DNA of 64,000 bases, taken from contig CM070717.1 of assembly GCA_036346275.1 (NCBI GenBank), positions 12,087,178-12,151,177 on the forward strand. The letters are read 5' to 3'. The DNA is from Otatea glauca (Eukaryota > Streptophyta > Magnoliopsida > Poales > Poaceae). Positions 1-10,562 of this stretch are shown here, piece after piece. Within the stretch, counting starts at the first letter, position 1; the number at the start of each line of letters is the position of its first letter. Made by a program: the position numbers and the translations under genes. Under the pieces are notes generated by a model, which had not been told where the DNA came from, did not search any database, and worked only from the letters and a program-made list of their open reading frames with translations.

Positions 1-400
1 ATTTCGCAGTGCTTAATGATAAGACTCGAGATGTATCAATCTCTACTACTTCTAATTAGGAGTTGGTGGCGGTGGTCCGTTATCCCCTAGAGTACCTGAT
101 CCATTGGATCTGACATAGATGGCTGAGATGGAAGGAGATTTAACCCGATAGCCTCATACCTTCCTCTCGTCTTCTCACGCAGCCCTAAATCGCTCCAGCC
201 AAGATATCTTCATCTCAAATCATTTTAACCCCACACCACCGCCCTCCGACTCGATCCGGCGTGCTCAACTCTCCCTCTCAAATCTCTTCGGAGGAATAAG
301 CCATTCCTGCAATTGAAACATAACTAAAGTTAGTGCTCTTTGCAAATAAATTTTTTATCGCAAATTGAGTTTTCGTTGCAACGCACGGGCACATGACTAG
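1..400 (+). mobile_element. Helitron-type 3' end (partial)
   Basis: The segment ends in CGTTGCAACGCACGGGC, then ACATGA and CTAG at 397-400, followed by T at 401. A GC-rich inverted-repeat-like block about 10 bases before CTAG-T is the signature of Helitron 3' ends, and this GTTGCAACGCACGGGC block is familiar from grass Helitron-like repeats. No coding sequence is recognisable in 1-396. The 5' end (TC after A) would lie left of the window. The hairpin is degenerate, so this could be an old or truncated copy. The sequence right of the T is the CACTA transposase remnant, so the Helitron either inserted into the CACTA element or marks its breakpoint. Confidence 0.5.
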
Positions 401-401
401 T

Positions 402-1122
402 AAAGGAGTAAATTACAGTTATTGTGAGATTAGTTGTTATTTTTTTAGTTATAACATTTATGCATTGTTGTATTGTTCTAATTTTGTAAAATTTGTGACA
501 TACAACCTTCTTAACTAAATAAGTGGTTATCGGCAGTACATTTCCATCTAGAAGCATGTCCGCTAAGAGATGTAATAGCGCCGTGAAACTCTTATCGGAC
601 TAACCATTGCTTGCCTTCAATTTTAGAAGTGAAAGCACGGTGTGCAACTTTATGTATTCCTCCTTGCAACCCGAGAACAAAGGTGTGTCCGAGTCGTCCA
701 ACAAACCCTTGAATTGATTAAACTCTCTTTGACTAGTCTAGTTCCCTTCTGCATCGCGCAACATCTGAGCAAGATTATTATCGTCATCAATGTCCAACCT
801 ATCCTCATCAGATCCATACCCGATGTCAGCTGCCATAATGCCTTCTCCATCATCCAATATGTTATCACCTTCATGTATGTTTTCCTCTTCACCGTGACTT
901 GTCCAACGTGTATAGCCAAGTACAAAACCCCTTCGAATCAAGTGCAAGTGGATGTGCTCTTTGTCTGAAAATATTTTCTCATTCTTGCAATCAATGCATG
1001 GACAATGTATGTACTCCGTCTTCTTGTGCAACTTGTTCTCCTCAGCGGCTTAGAAAAGCAGATACCCCATTGATGTAATCTCGGCTGTAATGGTTCGCAT
1101 TGTACATCCATCTCCGATCCAT
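402..1122 (-). pseudogene. CACTA TNP2-like transposase, N-terminal remnant
   Basis: The start codon at 1122-1120 opens MDRRWMYNANHYSRDYINGV, the usual opening of the transposase-associated domain of CACTA transposases. A one-base shift near 1045 breaks the frame. The next frame (to about 738) carries IHCPCIDCKNEKIF and the HxHLxxxGF motif of the same domain, then an acidic linker. Two more frame changes are needed to follow the TNP2 core in 650-925 and 402-557, which includes MLLDGNVLPITTYLVKKVVC. The catalytic half is absent. Known role of the family: cutting and rejoining element ends in the nucleus. This copy cannot encode an active protein. Confidence 0.8.
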
Positions 1123-1140
1123 CTAAAATTAATTAACATA

Positions 1141-1950
1141 TAAAAATTAATTAAAAAACTAATCTAATTACTTATCATCTAAAGGAGCCAGATAATAAAT
1201 TCATCATCTAAAAATGATGAGCACCTACCAAATTAACTAAAATTTCATGTATATTAATATCCACTAATCTTAATTAAATAAATGTAATATATGCAAGATG
1301 TATATTATATGTGCACACTAACGGGACCAAATTAATAGTAATTAAAAAACTAATCTAATTACTTATCATTTAAAGGAGCTAGATAATAAATTCATTATCT
1401 AAAAATGATATATGTCCGTACACTAATGGAACCAAATTAATAATAATTAAAAAACTAATCTAAGGTCCTGTTTGGTAGAGCTCCAGATTCTGGCTCCACG
1501 TCAGATCTGAATCTTGTAGGCTAAAATAAATAGAATTAAGTTTATATTTTTAGTTTAAAATTAAATAATATGACCTACCTAAACACTCTTAATATACCCA
1601 CAGATTCAGCTTCACGGATCTGTGGAGCTACAAATACCTGGAGCTGGAGCCGTACCAAACAGGGCCTAAATACTTATCCTCTAAAGAAGCTAGATAATAA
1701 ATTCATCATCTAAAAATGATGAGCATCCACCTACCAAATTAACTAAAATTTTATTTATATTAATATCCAATAATCATAATTAAATAAATTTAATATATGC
1801 AAGATGTATATGTCCACACTAATGGAACCAAATTAATAGTAATTAAAAAACTAATCTAATTACTTATCATCTAAAGAAGCTACATAATAAATTCATCATC
1901 TACCAAATTAACTTAAAATGCAATTTATATTAAATATATGCTTGATCATA
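1141..1950. repeat. AT-rich tandem repeat inside CACTA (about 4 copies)
   Basis: A unit beginning TAATTAAAAAACTAATCTAA and containing a run near AGATAATAAATTCATCATCT recurs at about 1145, 1339, 1443 and 1839. The first and third units are near 195 bp once the MITE is removed; the second is internally shortened to about 104 bp and the fourth degenerates after roughly 80 bp. This is noncoding leader or intron sequence upstream of the transposase. Confidence 0.85.
1464..1666. mobile_element. Tourist-like (PIF/Harbinger-type) MITE
   Basis: A 203-bp element with inverted termini GGTCCTGTTTGGTA and TACCAAACAGGGCC is flanked by direct TAA duplications at 1461-1463 and 1667-1669, as expected for PIF/Harbinger-type MITEs. 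A second inner pair of inverted segments (AGCTCCAGATTC at the left, GGAGCTGGAGC at the right) continues the fold. The insertion is confirmed inside the window: sister copies of the host tandem repeat at about 1160 and 1860 show the uninterrupted site. It has no coding capacity. Confidence 0.9.
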
Positions 1951-2269
1951 ATTCATCATCTATAAAAGGAACACAACATCATCTAATGAAACTTGCTAGG
2001 AAATAAATTCATCAACTACAAAATGGTAGGTAAATAAAAAAAACAAAATCTAAACTTTTCATCTCACCTACATATAAACCTTAATTAAACTAGGTTTAAA
2101 AATTTAATTGCAACAAGATTAACACAAATCAAGAGAGGAGAAAAAATAACTCACCAAGGAACAACTACAGGAAGTACAAGCACAAGAATTGAAGAAAACG
2201 AAATCTAAAAATAAAATGTTTTGGTTTGCTCTCGGGAGGAAGAAGATCAGTGCTACTACTGACCACCTA

Positions 2270-2559
2270 TTTATAGGCAATATTATCCGTGGCGGTTGTC
2301 ACTAGAACCGCAACAGATGACATTATCTGTGGCGGCTCTATCCTCGAACCGCCACTGATAATAAATTATCTTTGACGGTTCTATTCTCCAACCGCCACTA
2401 ATGATGTATTTGTTATCAGTGGCGGTCCTATCCTCGAACCGCCACTGATATTCTTCCCGCCATTTTCAATATAGAATCGCCACTGATAATTATAATTGTG
2501 GCGGTTCGAAAAAACCCGCCACAAATAGACCGTCACTTATTGCAGGCTTTGGCGTAGTG
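2270..2559 (-). repeat. CACTA subterminal repeats and terminal inverted repeat
   Basis: Units of the form TATCAGTGGCGGT and its complement ACCGCCACTGATA recur at least eight times in both orientations, many joined by the spacer CTATCCTCGA. Dense subterminal repeats of 10-15 bp are where CACTA DNA-binding proteins bind. The terminal repeat CACTACGCCAAAGC lies at 2559-2546 on the minus strand. Confidence 0.9.
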
Positions 2560-2572
2560 TATGCATGATTTA

Positions 2573-3320
2573 CGTGTTTCCATGCTTCCTGGAGGAGAGG
2601 ACGACAAGTCCGGCGTCGAATACTAGCGACGCAGCTGGGACGCGTTGACGAAGAGTATAACCGGGCTCGTCAACAAGGCCACAGCCACCGACATCTGTCA
2701 CGTGGTACTGGAGTTCCTCGCCGAGAATGTCATCCGTGGCCGTAGCCTGCTTTGGCGTAGTGTGCGCACTCATCAAGTCCCAGGCGGCCTGTCCCGCCTT
2801 CATCGACGTGTCCGCGGCGGTCATCAACCAAAAGCTCCTCAACATCGGTCGGCTCCTCCTCATCCGCCTCAGGCATGCCTACGCCAGAAACGACAAGCCC
2901 CAGCTGGTGGCCGCGGCCAGGTTCGTTGCCCACCTGGCCAAAAAGGGCTTGGCACGACACGAACTGCTAGTGCTGTAGCTTTTCGTGCTCCTGCTCGGCA
3001 AGCCCACGGATGACAGCGTGGAGGTGGCTGTGGTGTTTGCCATGGAATTCGGCACCATGCTGCGCGAGGCGAGCCCCCAGGGGCTCAACGTACGTTGTTT
3101 CAACATCTTCTGGAGCAGCCTCCACGATGGCGACATCGATAGGCGCGTACAGTTCATGATTGGGGGCCTCTTCCATCCGGAAAGCTCAGTTCCGACTTCC
3201 GAGGGCACCCATCCGTTCGAAAGGAGTTACACCTCGTCGAGCAGGAGGATCAATTCACCCGTCAGGTTGAGATCTCCCTTGTTGTCATCAGCTCGATCAT
3301 GAGATCCATCTGGACGTGTG
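2573..3320 (+). pseudogene. CWC22 pre-mRNA splicing factor pseudogene, MIF4G half
   Basis: Across three shifting frames the sequence reads as the MIF4G domain of CWC22, the spliceosomal protein that recruits eIF4A3 for exon-junction complex assembly. Recognisable blocks are WDALTKSITGLVNKATATDI (from about 2637), ENVIRGR, ARNDKPQLVAAARFVAHL (about 2880), GKPTDDSVEVAV (about 3000), HDGDIDRRVQFMIGGLF (about 3125) and HLVEQEDQF (about 3229). A TAG stop at about 2625 replaces the Gln expected after EY. A frameshift lies near 2765, a stop follows LLVL near 2976, and further shifts lie after 3180. The last recognisable codons, LDHEIHLDV, end near 3318. The remainder of the gene is at 9187-10026. 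Confidence 0.85.
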
Positions 3321-3322
3321 TA

Positions 3323-3405
3323 TGGTGAAAGTAGACATATGGTGAAACCATGAAAGTAAGTAAATATGGACGTTAGATTGAATTTAAATGGTTCAGATCT
3401 AGAGC
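3323..3405 (+). repeat. Single arm of the foldback repeat found at 10563
   Basis: From GTATGGTGAAAGTAGACATA the sequence matches 10568-10652 with only a few substitutions and in the same orientation. It directly follows the last CWC22 codons, so it marks a breakpoint of the gene rather than normal intron sequence. Confidence 0.8.
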
Positions 3406-5182
3406 AGTAAAATGTTATTTCTTTTTCCAGTATTGTTATTTGGATAATACGCAAGAAATATGTTTGCGTCTGTCTGTAATGTTTAAAGACGGATTTTTTC
3501 TTTTGTTCATAAGATCACAATTTATTCTTATGAGCATAATTAAAAGTGACATGCCAATTAAATATTTATATTATTGAAAACATGTTTGTCACCAAAGTGG
3601 CCTTGCTTAAAAAGGATCTTAGATATTTAGTTGAGTATTTCAATTGTTCATATTCTATTTGATGCTATTAATTGGAAAATATAATGAACAATTGAGTTCA
3701 CGAATTGTAACGCTAGGAGGTCGCCCAAAGGTGGACCATTGCTTACAATTGGTGATATGAAAGAGATTAATCAATATGCTTGGTCAATTTGTTAGTTTAT
3801 CCAAAGATGGCATGCACATTGGCTTGAGTATAGTTGATTATCTATTAAAGGTGTTTGTTTTAGCATCATTATTGATTCCAGCCATGTATCTAAAATTCAT
3901 CCAAAGATTTTTTTAGATGAACACTTAAAGTTTGTTATTGCATGAATCTATTTTTGTTTACTCAAAGTATTAATCTGTGTACATATTAAATTTTGCAGCA
4001 TCCATTAATTTAATGAGTTAGAGTTTTGGGCTTGTCAATTTTAATGGCCCGAACTATGTTGACTGGTCCGAACAGATCCGGTTTCAACTGAGTGTAATGG
4101 ACTTAGATCTAGCATTAGTTCTTGATGAAAAGCCTGCAGCCATTACAGATGAAAGTACTGATGAGGATCGTTCCCTTTATGAAGCCTGGGAACGGTCTAA
4201 CAGGATAAGCTTGAACTTGATGCGCTTGACGATTGCTGAAAACGTCAAGCCATCATTGCCTAAAACTGATAATGCAAAGGATTTCATGACAAAGCTAAAA
4301 GAATATTCTCAATCAGACATTACAAACAAGTTTGTGGTTGGGAGTCTTATGAGTGAACTAACGACCAAGAAATTTGATTGGTCTATTCCGCATGATCATG
4401 TGATTAGCATGGCAAATATTGCCGCAAAGTTAACATCCATGGGAATGGACGTAAGTGAATCATTTCTGGTCCAATTCATCATGAACTCTCTACCTCCTGA
4501 ATTTGGCTCGTTCCAGGTGCATTATAATACCATAAAAGAAAAATGGAACCTTCAAGAATGCAAAGCCCAATTGGTTCAGGAAAAAGGGAGATTAAAAAAA
4601 ATAAGGGATCACTCTGTCCATCTCACGATGCACAATGGTGCAAGTAGCTGTAAGGAAAAGCCAGGAAAGAAGGGTAAGGACAAAGCTCTACATCAAGTTA
4701 GTGATGGCCAAATCCATAAAAAGCTGAGATGCCACTTCTGTAAGAAGGTTGGTCATTTCAAAAAGGATTGCCCTAATAGAAAGAAATGGTTCGAACAGAA
4801 AGGTATATATTATGTTTCTGTATGCTTTGAATCAAATCTTGTTGAAGTTCCTAGCCATACTTGGTGGTTAGATTGTGGTGCTACTACTCATGTTTCACAT
4901 GTTATATAGGGATACCTTTCAATCCAACCCATAAGCGGATCTGAAAAGTTTTTGTATATGGGGAACGGAATGAAGACACAAATTGAAGGGATCGAGACTT
5001 ATAGAATAATCCTTGATACCGGTCTATATTTAGATTTGAAAAAGTGTCTTTTTGTTCCCGAATGTACTAGAAATTTTGTATGTATGGGAAAGTTGGATAT
5101 AACAAGTTTTAAGTTTATGGTTGGAGACGGTATATTTTCATTATATAAGAATAAGTACTATTATGGTTCTGGTACTTTAATT

Positions 5183-5444
5183 GATGGTTTATACCGCTTC
5201 AATCTTAATGCTGATTTTTCTGAATCCCTCTTTCATGTTGAAAATATTATTGGTAACAAACGTAGTGCACATAATGAGCATTCTGCTTTCTTGTGGCGTA
5301 AAAGATTGGGGATGATGGTTTATACCGCTTCAATCTTAATGCTGATTTTTCTGAATCCCTCTTTCATGTTGAAAATATTATTGGTAACAAACGTAGTGCA
5401 CATAATGAGCGTTCTGCTTTCTTGTGGCATAAAAGATTGGGTCA
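5183..5444 (+). repeat. 131-bp tandem duplication in copia
   Basis: 5183-5313 is repeated at 5314-5444 with only about two or three substitutions (for example GCATTCTG against GCGTTCTG and GGCGTAAAA against GGCATAAAA). The unit length is not a multiple of three, so it shifts the frame between the region before integrase and integrase itself. Confidence 0.95.
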
Positions 5445-7580
5445 TATATCCAAAGAAAGAGTTTTGAGGTTAGTGAAAAGTGAAATTTTACCTCTGTTGG
5501 ATTTTGTTGACTGGAATGTGTGTGTGGATTGCATTAAGGGCAAGCAAACCTCACACATATCAAAGCACCCAGCTACAAGAAGTAGTGAACTATTACAGTT
5601 AATACACACTGATATTTGTGGTCCATTTGATGTTTCTTCGTGGGGCGGTGAAAAATATTTTATCACCTTTATTGATGACTTCTCACGTTATTGTTACCTA
5701 TACTTGTTGCATGAAAAGTCTCAAGCTGCGAGCATTCTAGAGGTGTTTATTAATGAGGTAGAAAGGCAGCTCAATAGGAAAGTCAAGGTGGTGAGGTCGG
5801 ATAGAGGTGATGAATATTTTGGAAAGTTTGATGAAAGTGGACAATATCCAGATCCATTTGCAAAGTTTCTTGAAAGCCGAGACATTTGTGCACAGTATAC
5901 AATGCCCGAAACACCTCAACAAAATGGGGTGGCTGAAAGGCGGAATCGTACTCTCATGAAAATGGTTAGGAGCATGTTAAGTTACAGTGATGTGCCCTTA
6001 TCTTTGTGGATGCACGCATCAAGGACTGATGTGTACTTACTGAATAGGGTTCCTAGTAAGTCAGTTCCTAAGACTCCTTATGAACTGTGGACGGGAAGGA
6101 ACCCTAGTTTGAGGCACCTGCATGTTTGGGGCTGCCCAACAGAAGTAAGAATATACAATCCACATGAAAAGAAGCTCGATGAAAAGACCATTAGCGATTA
6201 CTTCATCGGCTAATAGTACAATAATAGTTGAGTCTAGAAATGCTCGGTTCATTGAGAATGGCGAAATCAGTGGGAGCGGTGATCCACGAAATGTGGATAT
6301 CAAAGAAATTCAGTCCAACCCTACTCCTAGCATTGTTGTATCACCGTTACATAACACTGCAGAAAATACAACTATTGAACCAGCTACTAATGTGCAAGTC
6401 ACAACTGAAAAGGAAATTCCACATGAAAGTATATTGCGAAGGTCTGTACGGAATAAAAGACCAGCTATTTCAGATGATTATGTGGTTTATTCACTTGAAC
6501 ATGAATATGACTTGAGTATCGAAAATGACCCTGTCTCATTTAAGCAAGCCATAGAATGTGATAATTCTGAAAAGTGGTTTGATTCCATGAAAAAAGAGTT
6601 GAGATCAATGGATGACAATAAAATCTGGGAACTAGTCGAGTTGCCGCAAAGTTCAAAACAAGTCGGGAGTAATTGGATCTTTAAGACCAAACGTGACTCA
6701 AAAGGCAACATTGAAAGTTATAAGGCTAGACTTGTCGCCAAGGGTTACACTCAAAAAGAAGGTATTGACTACAAGGAGACCTTCTCTCTAGTTTCAAAGG
6801 ACTCTTTGAGAATTATTTTGGTTCTGGTGGCACATTATGATTTGGAGCTTCACCAGATAGATGTGAAAACCGCTTTTCTGAATGGTGATTTAGATGAAGA
6901 AGTGTATATGAACCAACCTGAAGGATTCATGGTTCCAAGAAAAGGAAATTTGGTGTGTAAATTAAAGAAGTCAATATATGGGCTGAAACAAGCTTCCCGA
7001 CAATGGTATATAAAGTTCAATGAAACCATTTTGATGTATGGTTTTGTTGAGAATACCGTTGATCGGTGTATCTACATGAAGGTCAGTGGGAGCAAGTTTA
7101 TTATTTTAGTCCTATATGCTGACGACATTCTGCTTGCTACTAGTTGCATGATGTAAAGAAATTTCTCTCCAATAATTTTGAAATGAAAGATATGGGTGAG
7201 GCATCCTATGTGATTGGAATAGAAATATTCCGTGATAGAAATTATGGATTATTGGGACTGTCTCAGAAAGGTTACATTAACAAAATATTAGAGAGATTTA
7301 GAATGGAAAATTGCTCTGTGGGAATTGTTCCAATTCAATAAGGGGACAAATTTAGTGAAATGCAATGTCCAAAAAAAATGATTTGGAACAGAAGGAAATG
7401 GAATCTATTCCATACGCATCAGTTGTTGGGAGCTTAATGTATGCTTCGACATGCACTCGACCAGATATCAGCTTTGCTGTTGGAATTGTTGGTCGGTATC
7501 AAAGTAATCCTAGAATGGATCATTGGAAAGCTGCGAAGAAGGTTCTTCGGTATTTACAAGGCACCAAGGATCATATGCTC

Positions 7581-7620
7581 ACATACAAGAGATCGAGCCA
7601 ACATACAAGAGATCGAGCCA
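7581..7620 (+). repeat. 20-bp perfect tandem duplication in copia RNase H
   Basis: ACATACAAGAGATCGAGCCA at 7581-7600 is repeated without change at 7601-7620, shifting the frame at the start of RNase H. Confidence 0.98.
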
Positions 7621-7792
7621 TCTTGAGGTGATTGGCTACTCAGATTCAGATTATGCTGGATGTGTAGACTCAAGGAAGTCTACATTCGGCTATTTGTTCC
7701 TTTTGTCTGGAGGAGCAATTTCATGGAAGAGTGAAAAGCAATCTGTCATTGCTACTTCCACTATGGAGGCTGAATTTGTGGCATGCTTTGAG

Positions 7793-7868
7793 GCCACTAT
7801 TCAATCACTGTGGCTGCTGAATTTTTTGATGCCACTATTCAATCATTGTGGCTGCGGAATTTTTTGTC
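7793..7868 (+). repeat. 38-bp tandem duplication in copia RNase H
   Basis: 7793-7830 (GCCACTATTCAATCACTGTG onward) is repeated at 7831-7868 with a few substitutions. The length shifts the frame; a further indel near 7890 brings the C-terminal part back into a readable frame. Confidence 0.93.
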
Positions 7869-8460
7869 TGGCCTTCAATATTGTTGATAATATTGAAAAG
7901 CCCTTAAGGATTTTCTGTGATAATTCCACTGCAGTCTTCTTCTCCAAAAATGACAAGTACTCGAAAGGAGCAAAACATATGGATTTGAAGTACTTAACGG
8001 TAAAAGAAGAAGTGCAAAAGCGAAAGGTATCAATCGAGCATATCGGTACAGATCTGATGATAGCAAATCCGCTAACTAAGGGACTGCCGCCCAAGACTTT
8101 TAGTGGCCATGTTGAGAGGATGGGCATTACAGATAAATCCTTGTTAGCATGATGAGTATATATATACATGACTTTGAGTTGCTCGTGCTTTTATGAACTT
8201 ATGAATTCAATAAAAGTATTGTTTTGCTGGTTATTCATATTATCGCGTATACAATTATGGTAGTGATGGATAACAATAAAAGTTTTCCATTAAAGTTAGT
8301 TTGGATTACGTCGATTGTGATACATGGAAGGGATCTTGTCACTGTATGACTTGTGACCGCCATGATTTTATCGCCACAATTCAATTTAACGATAACTTGA
8401 TAGATTCGATAAAAGATGTACACCTAAAAGTTTTCGAATCGTCAAGTTTTTACAAGGGCC

Positions 8461-8615
8461 AAGTGGGAGATTGTTAAATATTTAACATAATATGGCCCAT
8501 GTAAATTATAGAAAGGTTCTTATAATTAAAAGGTCTAAGTGTGATGGTTGCTAGACTAAAAGTATTTAGAATCTATGGGTGTAATTCCCTCTCCTCTGTC
8601 TTCAAATATGTAACA
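8461..8615 (+). repeat. copia polypurine tract and 3' LTR
   Basis: AAGTGGGAGA at 8461-8470 is a typical copia polypurine tract. The LTR starts at 8472 with TGTTAAATATTTAACA, which is itself a perfect palindrome. The end is placed at TAACA (8611-8615) because it mirrors the TGTTA start; without a second LTR this end is a guess. Confidence 0.6.
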
Positions 8616-9186
8616 AATAATTCGTGTGCTAATATATTATAGTCGTAGTGCTTCACTTGGTGCTTCAATTTCATATGTGCTGAAAATTAAAGGCTGCCGC
8701 ATGAAAGAGTTGGTGCTGCACATATTGATGCATGCATGAGTTTTAGCCATTGAATAGATATTAAAACTTTAGTTTCATTCATTAATGGATATTAAATGAA
8801 GTAAACTGACGTATTAAGTGCGAGGAGTTTCCAGGAAACTGACGTTCCTCTGTAACTCTCTTGTTACAGAGGAACCTCTCGTTGGCTATGAAAGGAGGAA
8901 GCCTCCTGTGCATCAAGGTGATAAAGGGAAAGAACGAAGCACAGAAAGTAATAGTACACGCATCAAAGAAAAGAATAGAAACTTCTTTGACCATTAAGAG
9001 AAGTATAAAGGTTAAGAACAAAGAGGAGAGAAAAATTGACATGCAAGGCATTGCTAATATGTCTCAAGGTGGGTTTATGTTTTTGCACATAGAAAAATGA
9101 TTTGTGCTTCTGCACATATAAAATTTACTACTTGGTTTAATCAAATTGTGCTAAATGATCTTATAACTTCCGCATTTCTACTTACA
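8616..9186 (+). other. Remnant intron of CWC22 pseudogene; no gene
   Basis: No coding sequence is recognisable. The right end (TTCCGCATTTCTACTTACAG) is a good 3' splice site directly before the next CWC22 exon, so at least the right part is ancestral intron. A perfect 13-bp hairpin lies at 8844-8875. Confidence 0.6.
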
Positions 9187-10026
9187 GAGACGGCCTACAA
9201 GGACCTGAAATGGAGCATGCTTGGAGGCGATGGCGACGACGACGACGACGACGAGCACTCTTCTTCTGATGAAGCTCCGGACAGCGACAAGTCCGATTAT
9301 GGGACAACATTGAGGTGATCAGGGATGCGACCGAGACCCTCCAGAGCATAGTTACCAGATTCGCTATAACCCCCGTAAATCGCGAATTGGATTCGTCGAA
9401 TCTAAACCGGTTTATTTTGTATGGTTTGTGTTTACAGTGAAAATTAGAAGAAAAAGAAGCGAATTGTGAACCCGAATTCTGTACTGCGACTCGAACAAAC
9501 AACGTTTCTAGTAACTATGCTACGGAAGTCAATGTACCTGATAATCATGTCTAATGTCGACTTCGAGGAAGCCGGGCACAAGCTCCTGTCCGTCATGAGG
9601 CCCGACCAGGAGATGGAGCTGTGCACCATGCTCATCGAGTGCTGCAGGCAGGAGAGAACGTACATCCGTTACCACGACCAGCTGGGGCGGAGGCTTTGCG
9701 CCGTCGACCGGGCGTACTAGGCCGGCTTTGAGGCCTGCTTCGTGCGGCACTACTCGAAGGCGCACCACCGCATGGGGACCAACGAGCTGCGAGGCACCGC
9801 CGGGCTCTTCACACAACTGCTGGCGACCGACGCGCTCCCGTGGCGCGGCGCGTCATGGTGACGGAGGAGAACACCACGCCCTCGTCGCGCATCTTCAACA
9901 AGATGCTCTCCAGGACCTCTCGGAGCAGCTCGGGGCACGGCCGCTCAGCCGGAGGATGAACGACGACGACGACTGGGCAGTCCGCGACGCCCTCTTCCCC
10001 AGAGACTGTGCCAGGAACACGCGGTT
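9187..10026 (+). pseudogene. CWC22 pseudogene, linker and MA3 half
   Basis: The exon begins after the acceptor at 9187 with TAYKDLKWSMLGG and an acidic run encoded by GAC repeats, matching the CWC22 linker between MIF4G and MA3. A donor-like GAG|GTGATC near 9316 follows. The MA3 domain resumes about 9520 (MYLIIMSNVDFEEAGHKLL, EMELCTMLIECC, QERTYIRYHDQLGRR). A TAG at 9718 and several frameshifts follow; SEQLGARPL, NDDDDWAV and FPRDCARNTRF mark the domain end near 10026. Retained splice sites show this is a decayed genomic gene, not a processed retrocopy. The SR-rich C-terminal tail of the family is absent. Confidence 0.85.
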
Positions 10027-10562
10027 CGTCTGTAGTGCTTCCATTGTCCTGATAGTTGTTTTTCTGCCGGTCAGAGTTTCTATTCGGCCACTGTGCCGAT
10101 TCTGGTTTCTCAATGTTGGGTGGGTTGGTGGAATGCGGTTAAATAAGTTGGGATGATACTTCTTTCATTTGATTCTATTGTTTTGGTGAATGAAATGAAT
10201 TAGTATCTATAGGAATTAAATGATTCTATTCAAACAATCAAACACATGAATATATTTTTGTTCTTAGACCATCTTATATATGTATTATTTGATACAAGTA
10301 ACCAAACACAACCTAAGGGGCGTGCCAATCTATATCTGGTTTCTGAAGGGTATGCAGATGGTCGATTAATTAGTTTGCCACTTTTGCACAACTCTGCTAA
10401 ACTCCGGCGTTGAAAAGTTGCCTCGTATTCATGTAGTCATATTTTACCAAGAGTTGAGCAAAGACTCACCATGCCATACTGCATAACTTTAACAATAAGA
10501 AGCCAAGACTTACCAATTTAATCACATCTTACAATATCAATATTGGGTCTATCTATTGAGGG
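10027..10562. other. No gene recognised
   Basis: AT-rich sequence after the CWC22 remnant. Two short segments at about 10225-10320 (TTCAAACAATCAAACACA and AACCAAACACAACC) resemble MITE ends, but no convincing inverted pair or target duplication was found. Confidence 0.4.

Larger units (their letters stand above)
402..2559 (-). mobile_element. CACTA (En/Spm) transposon, 5' part
   Basis: Read on the minus strand the element starts at 2559 with CACTACGCCAAAGC, the CACTA-type terminal inverted repeat. About 250 bp of subterminal repeats follow, then AT-rich tandem repeats, then a TNP2-like transposase fragment that runs to the Helitron-type end at 400. The three bases outside the terminus are TAT (2560-2562), the length expected for a CACTA target duplication, but the other end of the element is not in the window so this cannot be verified. 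The terminus lies directly beside the CWC22 pseudogene. Confidence 0.85.
4013..8152 (+). pseudogene. copia gag-pol polyprotein, broken
   Basis: Reading starts with ATG at 4013 but meets TAG at 4019; the frame is then open from the gag N-terminus (FNGPNYVDWSEQIRF) to 4909. The nucleocapsid zinc knuckle at 4730-4771 is intact (C-x2-C-x4-H-x4-C). The protease motif reads WLDCGATTH at about 4866. Integrase (5422-6213) keeps the HHCC zinc site, and the Asp, Asp, Glu catalytic positions can be followed through FIDDFSRY, VRSDRGDEY and NGVAERRNRTL. Integrase ends in a stop and sequence is missing before the linker. Reverse transcriptase (about 6560-7140) has YADD at 7115-7126, followed by a short deletion. 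RNase H follows (7144-8152) with SDSDYAGC and the MEAEF motif. At least six frame breaks are present; three are caused by tandem duplications listed separately. Confidence 0.9.
3411..8615 (+). mobile_element. Ty1/copia LTR retrotransposon, 5'-truncated
   Basis: Domain order gag, protease, integrase, reverse transcriptase, RNase H identifies Ty1/copia. A polypurine tract and 3' LTR start lie at 8461-8472. No matching 5' LTR or primer-binding site was found in 3323-4012, so the element is 5'-truncated or its 5' LTR was lost; the left limit given is only where the preceding repeat stops. The 600 bp before gag has no ORF but ends in TTTTGCAG, an acceptor-like sequence. The element lies in what should be one intron region of the CWC22 pseudogene. 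Confidence 0.8.

Noticed and set aside
2645..3208. Several overlapping ORFs of about 100 codons on both strands taken as separate genes
   Set aside because: They are frames of one frameshifted CWC22 MIF4G pseudogene.
9225..9252. GAC trinucleotide run as a microsatellite
   Set aside because: It encodes the acidic linker of CWC22 at the expected place, so it is coding-derived, though it may have expanded.
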